A DNA stretch of 64,000 nucleotides from Mesodorylaimus sp. YZB2_4 (Eukaryota; Nematoda; Enoplea; Dorylaimida; Dorylaimidae): positions 310,001 through 374,000 of the forward strand of contig JASANH010001374.1 in NCBI GenBank assembly GCA_030248295.1, in the 5' to 3' direction. Position numbers and translations under genes: made by a program. Below the pieces are notes generated by a model. That model was not told the origin of the DNA. It made no database searches and saw only the letters and a list, made by a program, of their open reading frames with translations. Shown piece by piece: positions 30,201 through 41,867 of the stretch; positions within the stretch are counted from its first letter, which is position 1, and each line of letters starts with the position of its first letter.

Positions 30201-32990
30201 AAACCTGGGGGATGGGCCCGTGTTTAAGGGGTTTCAGTGGCATACCTATGGATGAGACACAGTGCATTGCATATGTTGGATTGTGCTAACTGGCAGCTGA
30301 ACTGTCAGCCCATGTGCATGGCTCCGATTGATGCGCTGGCCCCTTCGGCGGCGTCTGGTTGGTTGAACAGTTGGAAATAGGTCGACCGGGGGGGCGATAG
30401 GACTTGTATGGAGGGGCTGACAGTGAGTATGGCTATCCCAGAGGCGCGCCTGGCACTATATATCTTGGACGAGCGAGATAGGGCTGATAACAAGTGCCCA
30501 GGATGTCTTTGTTTTAGGCTTGTCCCAGAATTCTCTACGATTGTGTTTGGAGACATTGAACTCACAGCCTGGAATCAATCCGGAGTTCGTTTTGGTGTGC
30601 TATGATCAGAATTATCCAGAAAGCGCTGAGTTGGCTGACCTGTTCCATTTTCGATCCAAGCCAATCGTGGCCAGCGCTCCTTATTCGGGTAAGTTATTTT
30701 ACTGTAAATTCTGGGTCGTGGGAGTGCGGAGGCTGCTGGGGGCTTGGGTCAGACAACTTTGAAAATATTGTTGGCAGCGAGAATTCGCAATAGAAACGCG
30801 TTGGAGGGCCTGGGAATCGAACCCTTGCCTTAGGATGACAGGCGGCTAATCCACTAGGTCACAGCCCGGAGGGGATGTACATAGGTAACAGTGACAGGTG
30901 TGGTGTTGTAGTGCAATTGGCCAAATCGTTGGATATTTTATGGGCGGAGTATCCGGATGCGGTAAGTGTTCCTTGCTGTGTATGCAACTGTTTGGTCAGC
31001 AGTTTGTGGATTTCAGACGAAGGCTATAGTGATCGAGGAAGAGTTGTTATTGGCGCCTGATTTTTTGGAATTTATGGCAACGATGCTCCCGATTTTGGAG
31101 AAAGACGAGAGTGTGGCTAGCGTGTCGGCGTGGAATGTGAATGGTGAGTACCTTTTGTGCTGTACAGTTTGTGGCTGAGGACCCCTATCTGCAACTATAT
31201 TTTACCTGTTGTGCAAGAATATGGCACACCTGACCTGGTTAGGGCAAGCTAATACGATAAAGCTGGAACTAGGGCAATGGCATATGTGCTTGGGAATGGG
31301 CAGTTAGGAAGTGCCATATTGTCCGAGGTGTAAAATATAGTTTCAGATAGAGTTTCTGTTTAGTATCCTGTACGTCTGTATGGTGGCATTGAAATCGTGT
31401 TTGTGAGAGGGAGGCGAGAACCCTTTTCTGGAACCTCCTATCGCCTTTGTTGGCAAGGCAGCAGATGAGAGACAGAAGTGTCATTCCTACTTTTACTCTG
31501 ACTTGGTTTTAGTCAAACAATCTGGACCTTCTGGTTGTTTAAAATCGGTTATTTTAGGCGAAAAACTTGCCATGGTTGCTTAATGCGTGGAACTGCACTT
31601 TCCTTGCAAAAATTTGAATTTCGCGCCTAAACTCGGATTTTTAACTCCAATTCTGCCATACTGGCGTTATATTCGCTATGTTTACAAATTGACAGCACAG
31701 ACCCGCACACCTACACTGTTTATACACATTGTCTGCATAAGTGCTCAAGTTCTAGGTGCTGAGGAGAGGGTTGACATTTTCCCGCCATTTTGAACTTTGA
31801 ATTTTTGGCGGGTGAAATGTATTTCTTATCTTAGGGGTAATTCATATAGCTTGTTTTTTTGATTTTCCAGGATTTGCCGGCGTATCTACTTTATTAAACG
31901 TGTCTTATCTAGTGGAAGAATTTCCAGGATTGGCTTTTATGATACGCAAATGGGTGTATGAGAAGTACATGAAGGGGAGGATGGACCAATGCTGTTTTAA
32001 CAGGTATGTGGATTTGATGATGGGTTCGTGCTGTGAGCCAGCATCGACCGGTTCGACCCTGGGCCTTGGTCCCGATCCCAATCTGATCCAGGCTCCAGAT
32101 CGGGATGACGTATTTGGCTCTGCATCCTCACCAACCTGCTCTGTTTCCTCGCTGTCATTCTCTGTCAGATTACTCCAAAGGACAGGAGATAAGCGGGATT
32201 AAATGCTGATTTGACAGAAAAAAGGGGTTTTGCTCATTACTGTGCAACATATCATTTCTTAGCAAAAAAAAGGGCGAAACCTTTTAGTTGCTGATCCAGC
32301 AGTTGGATCGGATCGGTGGATTGGCTGATGGTGGGTTGTGAGCATTATCTATTTTAGAGCATGGGATGGGTGGCGCGTGAACTCGTCTGCTCCAGTTCAT
32401 ACAATCATTCCCGACGTGTCTCGCGTTGATCGATTGCACTTGGACGGATTCGGTGCCATCGATGAAAATGCCGAGGACTACTTTCATCGAGAACGGACTG
32501 TTTCCAAGTGCGGATATATTTAGGATTAGTTCTTGAGGTTTTAAAGGGTTTTTTATGTTTTAGAGGGAAGAAATTGATATCTGATGTGCAGTCGGTCATG
32601 TCGGAGAGTGCGTACAGTGCGAGTATTCGAGGTATGATCGACTCGGGGGCAGGATTGAATGCGAGTGTTGTGCTGAGCGAGTGCAGGAATGGCAACGGTG
32701 CTGAGTTGTTGAGGCGAGTGGCAGCTGCGGATAGCAAATGCGTGGCTATTTACTACGAGAGTGATGAACGAGAATGGCAAACTTTGAGGCGCTTACGGCG
32801 TTGTTTTGGGTTATTTTATCATTCGTCGTTGTCGAAAGAAAAGGAGCACGAAAAGGAGTGGATTCGACGCGGCTTCTATAAAGGGGTGCTGGCATTTTCC
32901 TCAGCTGATAAACGTCGCATATTTTTGATCAGTTCCGATTCACCATTTTATCATCGAAGAGGCAATCCTAAATTTGGATCGGGTGTTTAA
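27270..32990 (+). CDS. POMGNT1: POMGNT1-like beta-1,2-GlcNAc transferase with two ILEI-type domains
   Basis: Nineteen exons: 27270-27300, 27368-27463, 27543-27777, 27837-27889, 27940-27990, 28041-28122, 28172-28362, 28591-28792, 29084-29193, 29464-29675, 29786-29852, 29910-30011, 30065-30160, 30518-30688, 30912-30961, 31017-31143, 31871-32003, 32358-32507, 32564-32990; 2586 nt, 861 residues, phase kept. Only the exon 18 donor (AA|gtgcgg) is weak. Residues ~15-36 (GIVLFGAFVFVYFFHLL) anchor a type II Golgi protein. Residues ~121-240 and ~320-415 both resemble the ILEI/PANDER stem domain (TVSVVVVHETTGAV...VFIGQKG; RGLNVVLLDGNSAKI...YLIGQKG). From ~475 the GT13 domain follows: VPIMVVAG, IVIEEELLLAPDF (590-592), EEFPGLAFMIRK, HTIIPDVSR. 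Vertebrate POMGNT1 (~660 residues) adds GlcNAc to O-mannose. Here the usual EED/EDD is EEE. Could be a divergent GT13 paralogue. Confidence 0.85.
30790..30872 (-). repeat. tRNA-like sequence in POMGNT1-like intron 14
   Basis: Minus strand: A-box-like gtgacctagtggattagc and B box gggttcgattcccagg with GGGC/GCCC-type ends, but the anticodon arm does not fold to a 7-nt loop and there is no variable loop. I call it a tRNA-derived remnant, not a gene. Confidence 0.5.
31185..31350. mobile_element. MITE, TCTGAAACTATATTTTAC family (copy B)
   Basis: 166 bp with inverted ends ctatctgcaactatatttt / aaaatatagtttcagatag (one mismatch) and imperfect inverted similarity continuing inward past atatggcac. 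No coding capacity. It sits in intron 16 of the POMGNT1-like gene. Partner at 37575-37735. Confidence 0.8.
32039..32334. mobile_element. Short relative of the GATCGG-rich TIR element
   Basis: Left end CCAGCATCGACCGGTTC at 32039; right end GGTGGATTGGCTGATGGTGG to 32334, a diverged version of the 25622 end. Flanks are gctgtgag (32031-32038) and gttgtgag (32335-32342), an 8-bp duplication with one change. 296 bp against 1096 bp at 24527-25622, so it is an internally deleted or older relative. It fills intron 17 of the POMGNT1-like gene, ending 23 nt before the exon 18 boundary. Confidence 0.8.
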
Positions 32991-33494
32991 GCCTGGTGGT
33001 TTTTATTTTGTTTGACCAAACTGTTGATTGTAAACTAATTTTAATGGCGAGTTGTTTTAGGTTAGCTGTGATGGACATGACTCGGTCGCTAGTTTGTGTA
33101 GAATGTGAAATTTGACTTTGACATGGGTCTTTCGTTGTCTTGTGACAATGCTCAATATTTTATGCTTTTCTTGCCTTGGCTTTAGATCCTATTGCTCTTT
33201 CGTTTGTTCCGGGGGCTGGACTATGCTTTGTTGGTGCTCATTCGAGTGTGATTGATGTTAGCCTGCTAAATTGGAGAGTTCCTTGGTCCTGTAGGCGTGG
33301 GCGATTTGATGACGGTGTCGTGTTCGATGGCGGGCTAATTGGGCCTGGAAAGAGGAGGCTAATGATAGTGTCAATTAGATAGTGTTTATGTGATGCATAA
33401 AAGGGTGGCTCTTGTTGGCTTGCGTAACTAGCCAGGCGGGCTGATTCTGTCGGGAGACGTTGTTGGACGAGAGCCTTCTCCAGCCAAGATCGAG
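32991..33494. other. Intergenic between POMGNT1-like gene and small membrane-protein gene
   Basis: No gene seen. A plus-strand frame near 33176-33382 has no signature. ccttctccag lies 13 nt before the next ATG, so downstream expression by trans-splicing is conceivable. Confidence 0.4.
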
Positions 33495-34882
33495 ATGACT
33501 GTTGGGCGTCAGTTGACTGTGTTGGTCTTGGTCACCATGGTCACTACGGTGGTGGCCATGCGTTGGGCTGCTAATCGACGAATGGCACCGTTAATGGATG
33601 ACGAGAACGGGGACTTGTACAGGTATGCTTATCACAGGGGTCCAGTGGCACGCGCTGGGGAGATTGACCCTATTGCATTCGCTGTGTAATAGGTTGGATA
33701 GCCCTCCATGGGAGAAGACCCCACCTGAGACATTTGCCTGGCTTGGAGGAGCGTATCGAGCGGCCGAGGCAACTGATGCGCTGTGCAGGTGCAACACGCT
33801 GAACGGCCGTAGATTTGAGATGGTACCGCGGGGAGCGGATGGACTCATAAATAACTTTAGGCAGGCCACCTAGTCATAGGTGGCTGAGACATCAACCCAA
33901 CGGGTTTCAGCCTCGCCTGGAGGGGCGTATCGACTGGCCAGCAAAGGCGAGTCAATACACTACTCCGTGTGTAAGGCGGCCAGTCAAGGCAACCAAATAC
34001 ACTACCTTCTCCACAGGCCAAACACGCCACGCCTATTGCACAGGCAACCACATCTGGAGGAACCAGACCTTCTCCACAGACCAAACACACATACTAGATG
34101 TTTAGCATGGCGCCTTACCAGGGAAAGGCGTAACCAGTCAGGATGTACCAGCCTGCTGATTTGGAGCTTCCTTTCTGACTTGTTGCCTTCTGTGGCTGCG
34201 AGTGTGCCTCTGCTATGTGGTCCTTGTGCCTGCCTGTACGAGCATTGTTCCATACAGTAGGTGTCCATGGTTGGCATCTGCCCACTTTGCTCCTCACCTC
34301 TGGGATGCTCTTATCACTAGGCGCATCAATGAAAGGCGTTATCAGCTTGGCTGTGCCAGGTTGTTGCTGCGCTCATCCTCCCCCTCACTACGTCTTTCCA
34401 GTGGCAGGCGCTTCCCGACTATCCCTGCACCTATCCGGCCGTCAATCACGAGCAAGGCCTACAGCCAGTCCAGTATACTGTAGCCCCATCAGAGCCCATT
34501 CACGGCTGGCCTTAAGTGGCTGTCGGAGGCTCACACTGGCGCCCCACGTCAGCCTTGTTAGTCACTGCTTGCTAAGATGTACTGTCCCAGCACACCCTTG
34601 GGATGTGGCTCAGTTAGCAGTTTACTGTCTCTCAATCATGCTCGAACTGTGCCTGGGGGGGGGGGGGGGGAGGGGTTTGTCATTCCGTCAGCTCCCTCAC
34701 TGCTCATCAGTCTCCTTCTGATTGTCAGCTACAAGCCCGTCCAAGAGGACAAGCACGGCGCGGTTGCAATGCCCATATTTATATGGCGTACGAGCGACCC
34801 GAAATCGTTAGCATCGCTGGGCAAGCTGTACACCAGAAGATTCAAAGAACTTCTGGCTGCTGCTGATTCTATTTCTAATTAG
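33495..34882 (+). CDS. Small single-pass membrane protein, unknown function
   Basis: Two exons, 33495-33622 and 34729-34882, joined in phase (TACAG|gtatgc to attgtcag|CTACAAG), give 93 residues. The N-terminus has a hydrophobic segment (QLTVLVLVTMVTTVVAMRWA, residues ~5-24). After it come basic residues, an acidic MDDENGDLY patch and a hydrophilic C-terminus (MPIFIWRTSDPKSLASLGKL, then FKELLAAADS). I do not recognise the family; topology may be N-out/C-in, judging from the basic residues after the segment. The gene follows the POMGNT1-like gene by ~500 bp on the same strand and converges with the PAQR gene. The 1.1-kb intron is repeat-rich (TTTCAG repeat near 33890, poly-G tract near 34655). 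Confidence 0.5.
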
Positions 34883-35249
34883 CGCACACTAATTAGCCTC
34901 CAGTCTTCTTTTACAATGTAAGAGGCATCTTATGTTAGCAAAGAATATTTTGTGCACTTACTCACCGAGTTATGGCACGAGTCGAGAATATGACCAACAA
35001 ACTACACATGTCACTCGCTAAGGTCACCACCACAAAAACCATCATCACTCGATCACAAATCACCAACTGACTAAAAACTGAGAAATAGTTCAAGTATCAT
35101 AACGAGTACACTAAACTACAGTATTGCAATCAAGCTTAGACTCTCCTGCACTCAAGTAATATTTGTTCTGGCATCGAAGCGAATGCTAGTCAATAAATTC
35201 CATTTAAGAAATCGATGATCAATACTTTGTAACTCAGGCCGGCATAAAT
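34883..35249. other. 3' intergenic space between convergent genes
   Basis: AT-rich; lies between the stop of the small membrane protein (34882) and the stop of the PAQR gene (35250). Nothing recognised. Confidence 0.5.
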
Positions 35250-38200
35250 TTACGATTGCGACTCAGTTAAAAATGTAAAGAACTGATGGTCGGCTTGTTC
35301 GTCGGGGCACGTGGCTGTGGTCAACCTTCGCACGGCCATCTCGGAGATTCCGCGGTAGTGCACGAACGCTCCAATCACCACGAACAGGTGGAACAGAGTG
35401 TGGCTTTGGAACTGAAATGGAAAGGCGGGGTCAGCTGGCGAGCATGCAACGACAGGGTTCGATTCCCATCCCTGGTAAAACTCGATTGTTTTTTGGTCGG
35501 CATGTGGACAACACAGGACACCCGGTGGTCAGTGCAGAGAATGGCAGTTGGCTGTGGTCCAGACGTGCTTGGCCAAAGGGGAAGGTAGTGTAGTGCATGT
35601 ACCCCCTCCCCGTCACCCCGCCCAGTGTGTAGGTCTACTGTACACTACAATGCTGTCTACGCTACACAATGTACAGTAGTGTACTGCACTGTTGTACTGT
35701 ACACTGTAGTGTGTAGGGTGTGGTGTGTGTACGTACACTACACTGTAGACAACAGTACAGCGGACAACAGACATCCTGGCCACAGAATATGTCAACCAGC
35801 GTCTATCCAATCCCTGACACGACACTAAACTAACACTTACCCAAATGTCGAACTTTCCAGGAAAGAATCTTTCCGGGATCCTCATTGCGTAAAGCATGGT
35901 TCCAAAAATGTACAGCAACGCCATAAGTAAGAGCCAATCGAACCTCGCGTCATTGATGGCCGACGAGAAACCTTCCCGCACGATGTAGTGCACTGAGGGG
36001 ATGACACCGGACAAGGCCAGGGCCAGGAACATACCTGCAACGCAACACCATTCATGCTCGACTCACTGCGATCACTGCTGCGAGCCTGGAGCGCGCCCGG
36101 GTCCTGGAATATCAGGTGCTCATGTACCTCGACATAGCCTTTCGCTCTATTCAAAACTCTCAACTTGGGGTACACAAAAATTTGAATTTCAAATTCGCGC
36201 GCAAATTTAGGTTGCTCAGCAGGTACATAGGTGTGCCACCGCTTATAACAAGATTCAAACGACTTACCCGCCCTGACTGGACGAAGACTAGGCTCGGAGA
36301 ATTTCTCCAGCGACGATACAATTATGCATCCAATACCCAACACGATTATGGTGGCCGTGTAGGTGATCTTGGGCTCGCGATGGCAGTAGAAACTGTAGAA
36401 GAGCCAAGGAATAAACGAGCAGATGATCAACAATGTTATACCAACGTAGTCCAGTCTAAAAATGGATTCTCAATATATCACCCCGTCACTCGAGCCAAAC
36501 CCTGCTCCGCTAGCACTTCGACCTTCACCCGACCAAAAGATCAGGCCAAGCCAGGTCCAAAGTACTCCCGTGCCAAGCACTCGACACCCCACAGTTGGGT
36601 GCAGCCAGCCTTATCAGTGCACTCACTTGAGGACTAGTCTTCCAACCCGTTCCGAATGACAACACAACGTATGGAACACGGACGACAAACCCAAACAAAC
36701 CACCACACCCGCGAAGAATATGGAAAAGACCAGCTTCTCTTGTAATTGAACCTCGTGGTCGGGACGAGTCACGAAGTAGATTGCCACCACCAAAAAGCCA
36801 ACGCAGCCTAAAAAGAGTAAAAACATGAAATAGGAATCACCTATTTTCCATTGCTTTTCCCGCTTCCTAAGGCCCAGGCTAGGCTGTGTCAACCACGTGC
36901 TCGCCAAGCCTGAATTCGTAAGCACGTGGTTGGCGCGAGTCCAAATGACGCCAAAACTTGTTCCTTTTGGCAACATTTACTTCTCTGACGGCAGCGCCTG
37001 GTACCGATTAAAGCACTGAACTAGAATCGATTCTATGCGAGACTAGCGCAGTGTCAACGAGAGCCTGGTACGAGTCGAGTACGAGGATCCTATCATCCGT
37101 GTTCAGCCAGGTGCCAAACCACCCACGTCACCTAATGCTAGTAGCAGCGGCAACTGGCAGTGAGATGCCGACGATAAATGAAACGCACGTGGCTCTACGA
37201 CCAGTGTGCGAGGCACTAGGATTTACGATTGTCAACAAACCATTCAGGGCCACTCAATCAAACTACAACCTAGCACACCTTGCCTGGCGAGTGGGTGGGT
37301 GTGCTAAGGATATAAGTGTGGACGAGGTGACCTAGCTGTCGGTGCCCGTAGTCAAGGGTAGACAACACCCGGCTCACGGCACGGTCATGCATTCCTCCTT
37401 GAAACACCATGTCTGCTCGATTCACCGTCTGTCTATTCAGCACACGCACTGCACCTGCTGCACTAGTCTGACACCCACCGCGGTGCCTGTGCTGTTCAGT
37501 CAAGCCCCAACGGCACCCCACAAACTGTGGACCTTCCCAGACCAGCAACAGACTAGCCAGGTTTTCACCAAAACTGTCTGAAACTATATTTTACACAACA
37601 CAATGGAAGAATGTGACACCCGGTCTCCTGGCTGTCCCATTCTATCTATCCTTTGTCTAATCTGCCATCTTGCCTGCTTGCACCTGGCCGGAAGTGTCAC
37701 AATCTTTCAACAGGAGTAAAATATAGTTTCAGACACAAGTACTCTTTGCCCCACCCCCAATCATAGCCTACTTACCAAGCATATGAGTCCAGATATTGCC
37801 CGTTTCATTATGTAGTCGAAAAATGGACTTGAAACACTCGTAACAAGAAGGCAAGGGTGGCCTGTAACCACTGCATACAAAATCGTTATCCTGTAACCAT
37901 TCTGGCAACATTTTAAAATGAGTCACATTCCAATCCCAAACCTAAAATATATAATTTTATCGGATTTAATTAGAAAGGCATTAAAAACTGCTTACTTTCT
38001 TGACAAATTGTTCAGCATGTTCTTTCGCTGAATCCAAACTAGGCAATGAAAATGAAAGCTGGTCCTCATCGTCTTCACCTTCCGTCGATGTCTCGCTATT
38101 GACAGCGATTTTGCGACGATGATAGACGAATTGGTGATGGTCACTCCGGCCTTCGTCCACGGTCCCGTGTTCCAAGAATTCGACGGCCATCGTCCACACA

Positions 38201-38259
38201 TCGTCTTCGTCGTCGGTCACGTACCACACGTCGTCTTCGTCCATCTTCGGAGAGCACAT
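35250..38259 (-). CDS. ADIPOR: Adiponectin-receptor-type PAQR membrane protein
   Basis: Six minus-strand exons: 38259-37996, 37941-37776, 36807-36627, 36455-36268, 36034-35841, 35411-35250; 1155 nt, 384 residues (human ADIPOR1 375, ADIPOR2 386), phase kept. An acidic cytosolic N-tail (residues 1-88) precedes FKSIFRLHNETGNIWTH and seven membrane segments. The residues known to bind the intramembrane zinc are all present: H189 (SSVFHTLCCHSERV), D206 (KLDYVG), H335 and H339 (FQSHTLFHLFVV). PERFFPGKFDIW before the last segment is also conserved. Family members act as ceramidase-like hydrolases and, in nematodes, keep membranes fluid. The ATG is 18 nt after a catgtttcag acceptor. Introns 2 and 5 hold repeats, including a MITE. 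Confidence 0.96.
35625..35775. repeat. GTAC-palindrome-rich segment in PAQR intron 5
   Basis: Many overlapping palindromic words (tactgtaca, gtgtact, ctgtacactgtag) over ~150 bp, giving an AC/GT-rich, self-complementary stretch. No gene. Probably low-complexity expansion. Confidence 0.6.
37575..37735. mobile_element. MITE, TCTGAAACTATATTTTAC family (copy A)
   Basis: Perfect 20-bp inverted ends TGTCTGAAACTATATTTTAC at 37575 and its inverse ending at 37735, with weaker inverted similarity inward (gtgacac). 161 bp, in intron 2 of the PAQR gene. A single related end (gtaaaatatggtttcagaca) is at about 54777. Confidence 0.85.
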
Positions 38260-38276
38260 TCTCGTTCACTCGGCTC

Positions 38277-38288
38277 GCTGAAACATGC
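38277..38288 (-). promoter_or_regulatory. Acceptor upstream of PAQR start
   Basis: Minus strand gtgcatgtttcag then 18 nt to the ATG. The catgtttcag word resembles the GATGTTTCAG end of the dispersed repeat. Candidate spliced-leader or 5'UTR-intron acceptor. Confidence 0.45.
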
Positions 38289-41200
38289 ACAGTCGATCAA
38301 GCGAGCCTGTCTTTCCCAGAACCGTCAAGAAAGTCAGGCTAATTCCTGCTAAACCCTATTTCCTCATCCCGGACTCGAACTGACGGCACCTCGCCTGTCG
38401 TCTCCCAAGCATCCCGGTCGGTTATTGATGTGGCTCGGCAGCCGGTTGCTGTAGTCATAGCACTGTTCACGTGCGCGTCACATGCGCGTCACGTGACACC
38501 ACTTTCCATCTAGTGCGAGCCAGTTTTGAAAAAGTTGTAACGAGGGCGAAAATGTTTGTTGATTTAAGCTGGGTAAAGCGCGATAGCTGTAACCCCCTTT
38601 GTTTATTAGGTATGAATATGAGTGAGTGACGGTGCGACTGGTAGCAGGTGGTAAATAAGTGATCGATAGACAGGCCTAAGGGCGGGCGAGAGGAGGCGGA
38701 AAAAATAAGAAAATTATGGAGCAAGGTGTTTTCGAAAATGGTAGAGTCCTGGACGAATGAATCACAAATTCATGTCAAGGACACCTTGTCAAATGTACAT
38801 CCAGAGGGGCACCTGAGCACTGGCAGTCGACCACAAGGTGACGGAGGAAGGAACCACAGTTGATCGACCACGGCACAGATGCACCAAGTAATGTCTAGCT
38901 GCCCCTAGCCGTGGGTACACTAGGCCTACTGTAGCTGGCATCCAAGGTGCCCCCAACCCCAGTCCCTCGCCCGCACCCAAGCTAACGGAGACCAGCAGGC
39001 CATGCCTAGGTCTGACAATGAGTAACAGCTCCAGAGACCTGCTATCCCTCCGTGCAGGGCAGGCAGCACTGCTCTGCGGATTATTGATCAGACGAAGAAA
39101 CAGCAATGCGCCTAGAAATCTCCTCCCTAGAAACAACTGCCGCTAAATTATTGATTCGACTGCGCAAAACCTAAGCCAAAGACGAGGCACTCCTGCTTTT
39201 TGCGTCAGCTTATGTACATTGCAGAGCCGCATGACATCATCGTCTTGGAAGAGTGCTTCTAGAAGTTTCCAAAGTTTGTCAAAGTCTGGAACAAAAGATT
39301 GAAGGTGGTTTTTCAAGAAGTGACGGATTGTATTTGACTGATGCTTGATGCGAGGCGAGACTGGTCTGCGCTTCGTGTGTGTCGCTGTACTGCGAGTCCG
39401 TGAGGGCACTTTTTCATGGCATATACTTGCGCACTCCGATGGACGTCACCGCAGTTGATTGGTCTGTGTTTTTGTGAAGCTGACAATGGGACGCACAGTC
39501 GAGCGAGTGCGCCCATCTGAAAGGACAGAAACGGAACCAGCAAAGCAGGGGTGCGGGTCGATCAAAGCACGTTTCTGAAACTGCCCTGCACGGCTTGAAA
39601 ATCACGTGATATCGACTGCTATTATTTTGAACCAACTTATGCCCTTACCGTTTGAACCGACTTCCTTGATGTGCAGCTGGATGGTGAGGGCGACACATGG
39701 TGGGGGGGGGGGGGCGGTCTGGCTATGAGAGATTAAATTAGAGCTCATTCACATCAATCAGGCGCTAGCACATTTGAAGCACCCGCAGGCCATCTCACAC
39801 CTCTAAAAAGGGAGCGCCTAAAAGCACTGGAGAATGGAGTCTAGTGTACTTCGTGCAAAAAGTGTCTGACCATAAGTAAAAAATCCACTGCACCCATGCC
39901 TTGCAAAATATGATCTCGGGTTCATCGTGTGCACAAGCGGCTGCAACCCCCGCCCCTCCAGCTATTCGAGACGCCAAGGATCATTTAGCAAATTACAACA
40001 AAATACTGCAAACAAAAAATATTTAAGCAGAATGTAGGTCAAAAAAAAAACCAATTACTGTGACCTACAGAATGTTCTAGAGATTATCAACGGAATCTTA
40101 AGAAAAAATGTTTTGTCTTGGGCCTGGCGCCCGCAAGATGCCATGTCACATGCATGGGATGACAGAGGATGCTTGGATACTCTGTACGGAGCTGGAAGCT
40201 GAGTGGCAGCGTCACCCGTCAGGATGATGTTTCAGCCATCAACATTGAAGCACTTGGTTGGCTGCTGTGTTTTTTGCATGCTGCAAAGCTTAACTGGCCG
40301 CTCCCTCCAGTAATACGAATCCACTCATATTACAATCTGGCAAAGAAATTTAGCTTATCTTTTAGCGCAGGTTAGCCTGTTGGCCGCGTTCTGTTTCAGT
40401 CGAAGCCAAAAAGTCATACTTAATTTCAAGCAGAAACGAATCCACTGGTCACTTCCACCAGTAATAGGGACCCAGATAAGGAATCTGATTCGGATCTGAT
40501 GTTGATCTGAGGTCTAGATCCGAAGCTAATACTCACCATATTGACGTTGTATCTGAACTTAAGACGAGTACACTTCATCTGATGTCAGCTGTACATCAGT
40601 GCCTGCCTGAGTACCCCGAGTGGGGGCCCAGTTTCACTGAGGCATTTCCAAATGTTACAAGCGTCACAAGTGACTATTTAACTCATATCCTCCTTTCACC
40701 ACAAGCAAACTCGCAAGTTAGAAATGCAAGCGTGAGAGGTGCCTGGTTACAAAGAACCAGTGAGCAGTCCAGGAGAAACACGTTGCAACTACAGAGAAAT
40801 ACGGGCAACAAGTCACAAGCCCGACAGACGAGTGTTTCACCACGAATTTGTCAGCCCTTGTAAAAAAAAGGGACTCAGAGTAAGTGATTTGTGAAATATC
40901 GAGACAGAAATTTTCAATGATCGTCCAAAATTGGACAGCAGCAGAGTAATCGATCTCCCCTGGCTGGGAAAGTTGACCCGTCGGGTTGATGTTTCAGTCG
41001 TAGGTGTAGCCGCAAGACTCGCTTGAGTCGTTGTCGCTCCTGCGCCTGCCAGGCTTGGATACACAGCGCAATGACTTTTCGGAAGGTGATTGCGCTAGGT
41101 GCTTTGGTAAGTTGGAACCCTTTCGCGGCGGACGAAGTGTGCTTCCCTGCCATCATCATTGGCCTGCCAAAAGACGGAAAGGAATTCATCGCAAAAACAT

Positions 41201-41867
41201 AGGGCAAGTTGATCAAAACGAGCAATGCTTTGAGTCCCATAACTTTTGTTCTGACTTCTATGAAATTCTGCACAGATTAGGACTACCGCATACCCTACTT
41301 TCTCTGAGAGCTTTTAAGTTCACGAAATCGTAGCCGTGCTTTCTACCGCAACAAGCCTTGTAACGCCGGAAGAATTCACTTTTGTGAAGCGTGAGTCGCT
41401 TGTGGGCTTGTCACTCCTGAGCTTGTGACCCGTTTTGCTTGTAACTTGGTAAAATCTGGCCCCTGATCCAGACCGTATGGGCACCATACCAGATGGAGTA
41501 TGGCAGAACTTGGAGTTCCGATCTCGTGATCTGGACGACAGAGATTGCGGCGAGGTTCGGACGATTGATGCCTCCGCTTCCTAAAGTCTATGCATTCAAA
41601 ACTACAGATTCATCTCCTCAGTTGAACCAGATTTGAAGTTTTGAACTTGCGCACCCAGGGTATAACTGGAATTCAAAGAAACGCATTGCCGATCACCACA
41701 AGCGACGAGCTAACATCGAAGTAGCACTAGTCATTTCTGAAACCACGCACTGGGAATCCCGTTATTTGAGAATTTTCCGATAGAAGGAACGAAACGCACC
41801 GATCACTTTGAACGCGAGTTGTTCAGCCATCGATTTCATGCGGTTGTACATTGGCACGATCGACTCG
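38289..41867. other. Long intergenic region
   Basis: Contains a tRNA-like remnant near 38360-38455 (minus-strand B box agttcgagtccggg), a poly-G tract near 39701, and dispersed TTTCAG repeats near 40215 and 40970. A minus-strand frame (39409-39143, ending RFCAVESII) has no ATG near its start and no recognised family. No gene I can support. Confidence 0.5.

Noticed and set aside
30790-30872. Possible tRNA gene in a POMGNT1-like intron
   Set aside because: Has A and B boxes but lacks a normal anticodon loop and variable loop.
39143-39409. Minus-strand frame ending RFCAVESII
   Set aside because: Begins at GTG, no ATG nearby, no acceptor or family signature.
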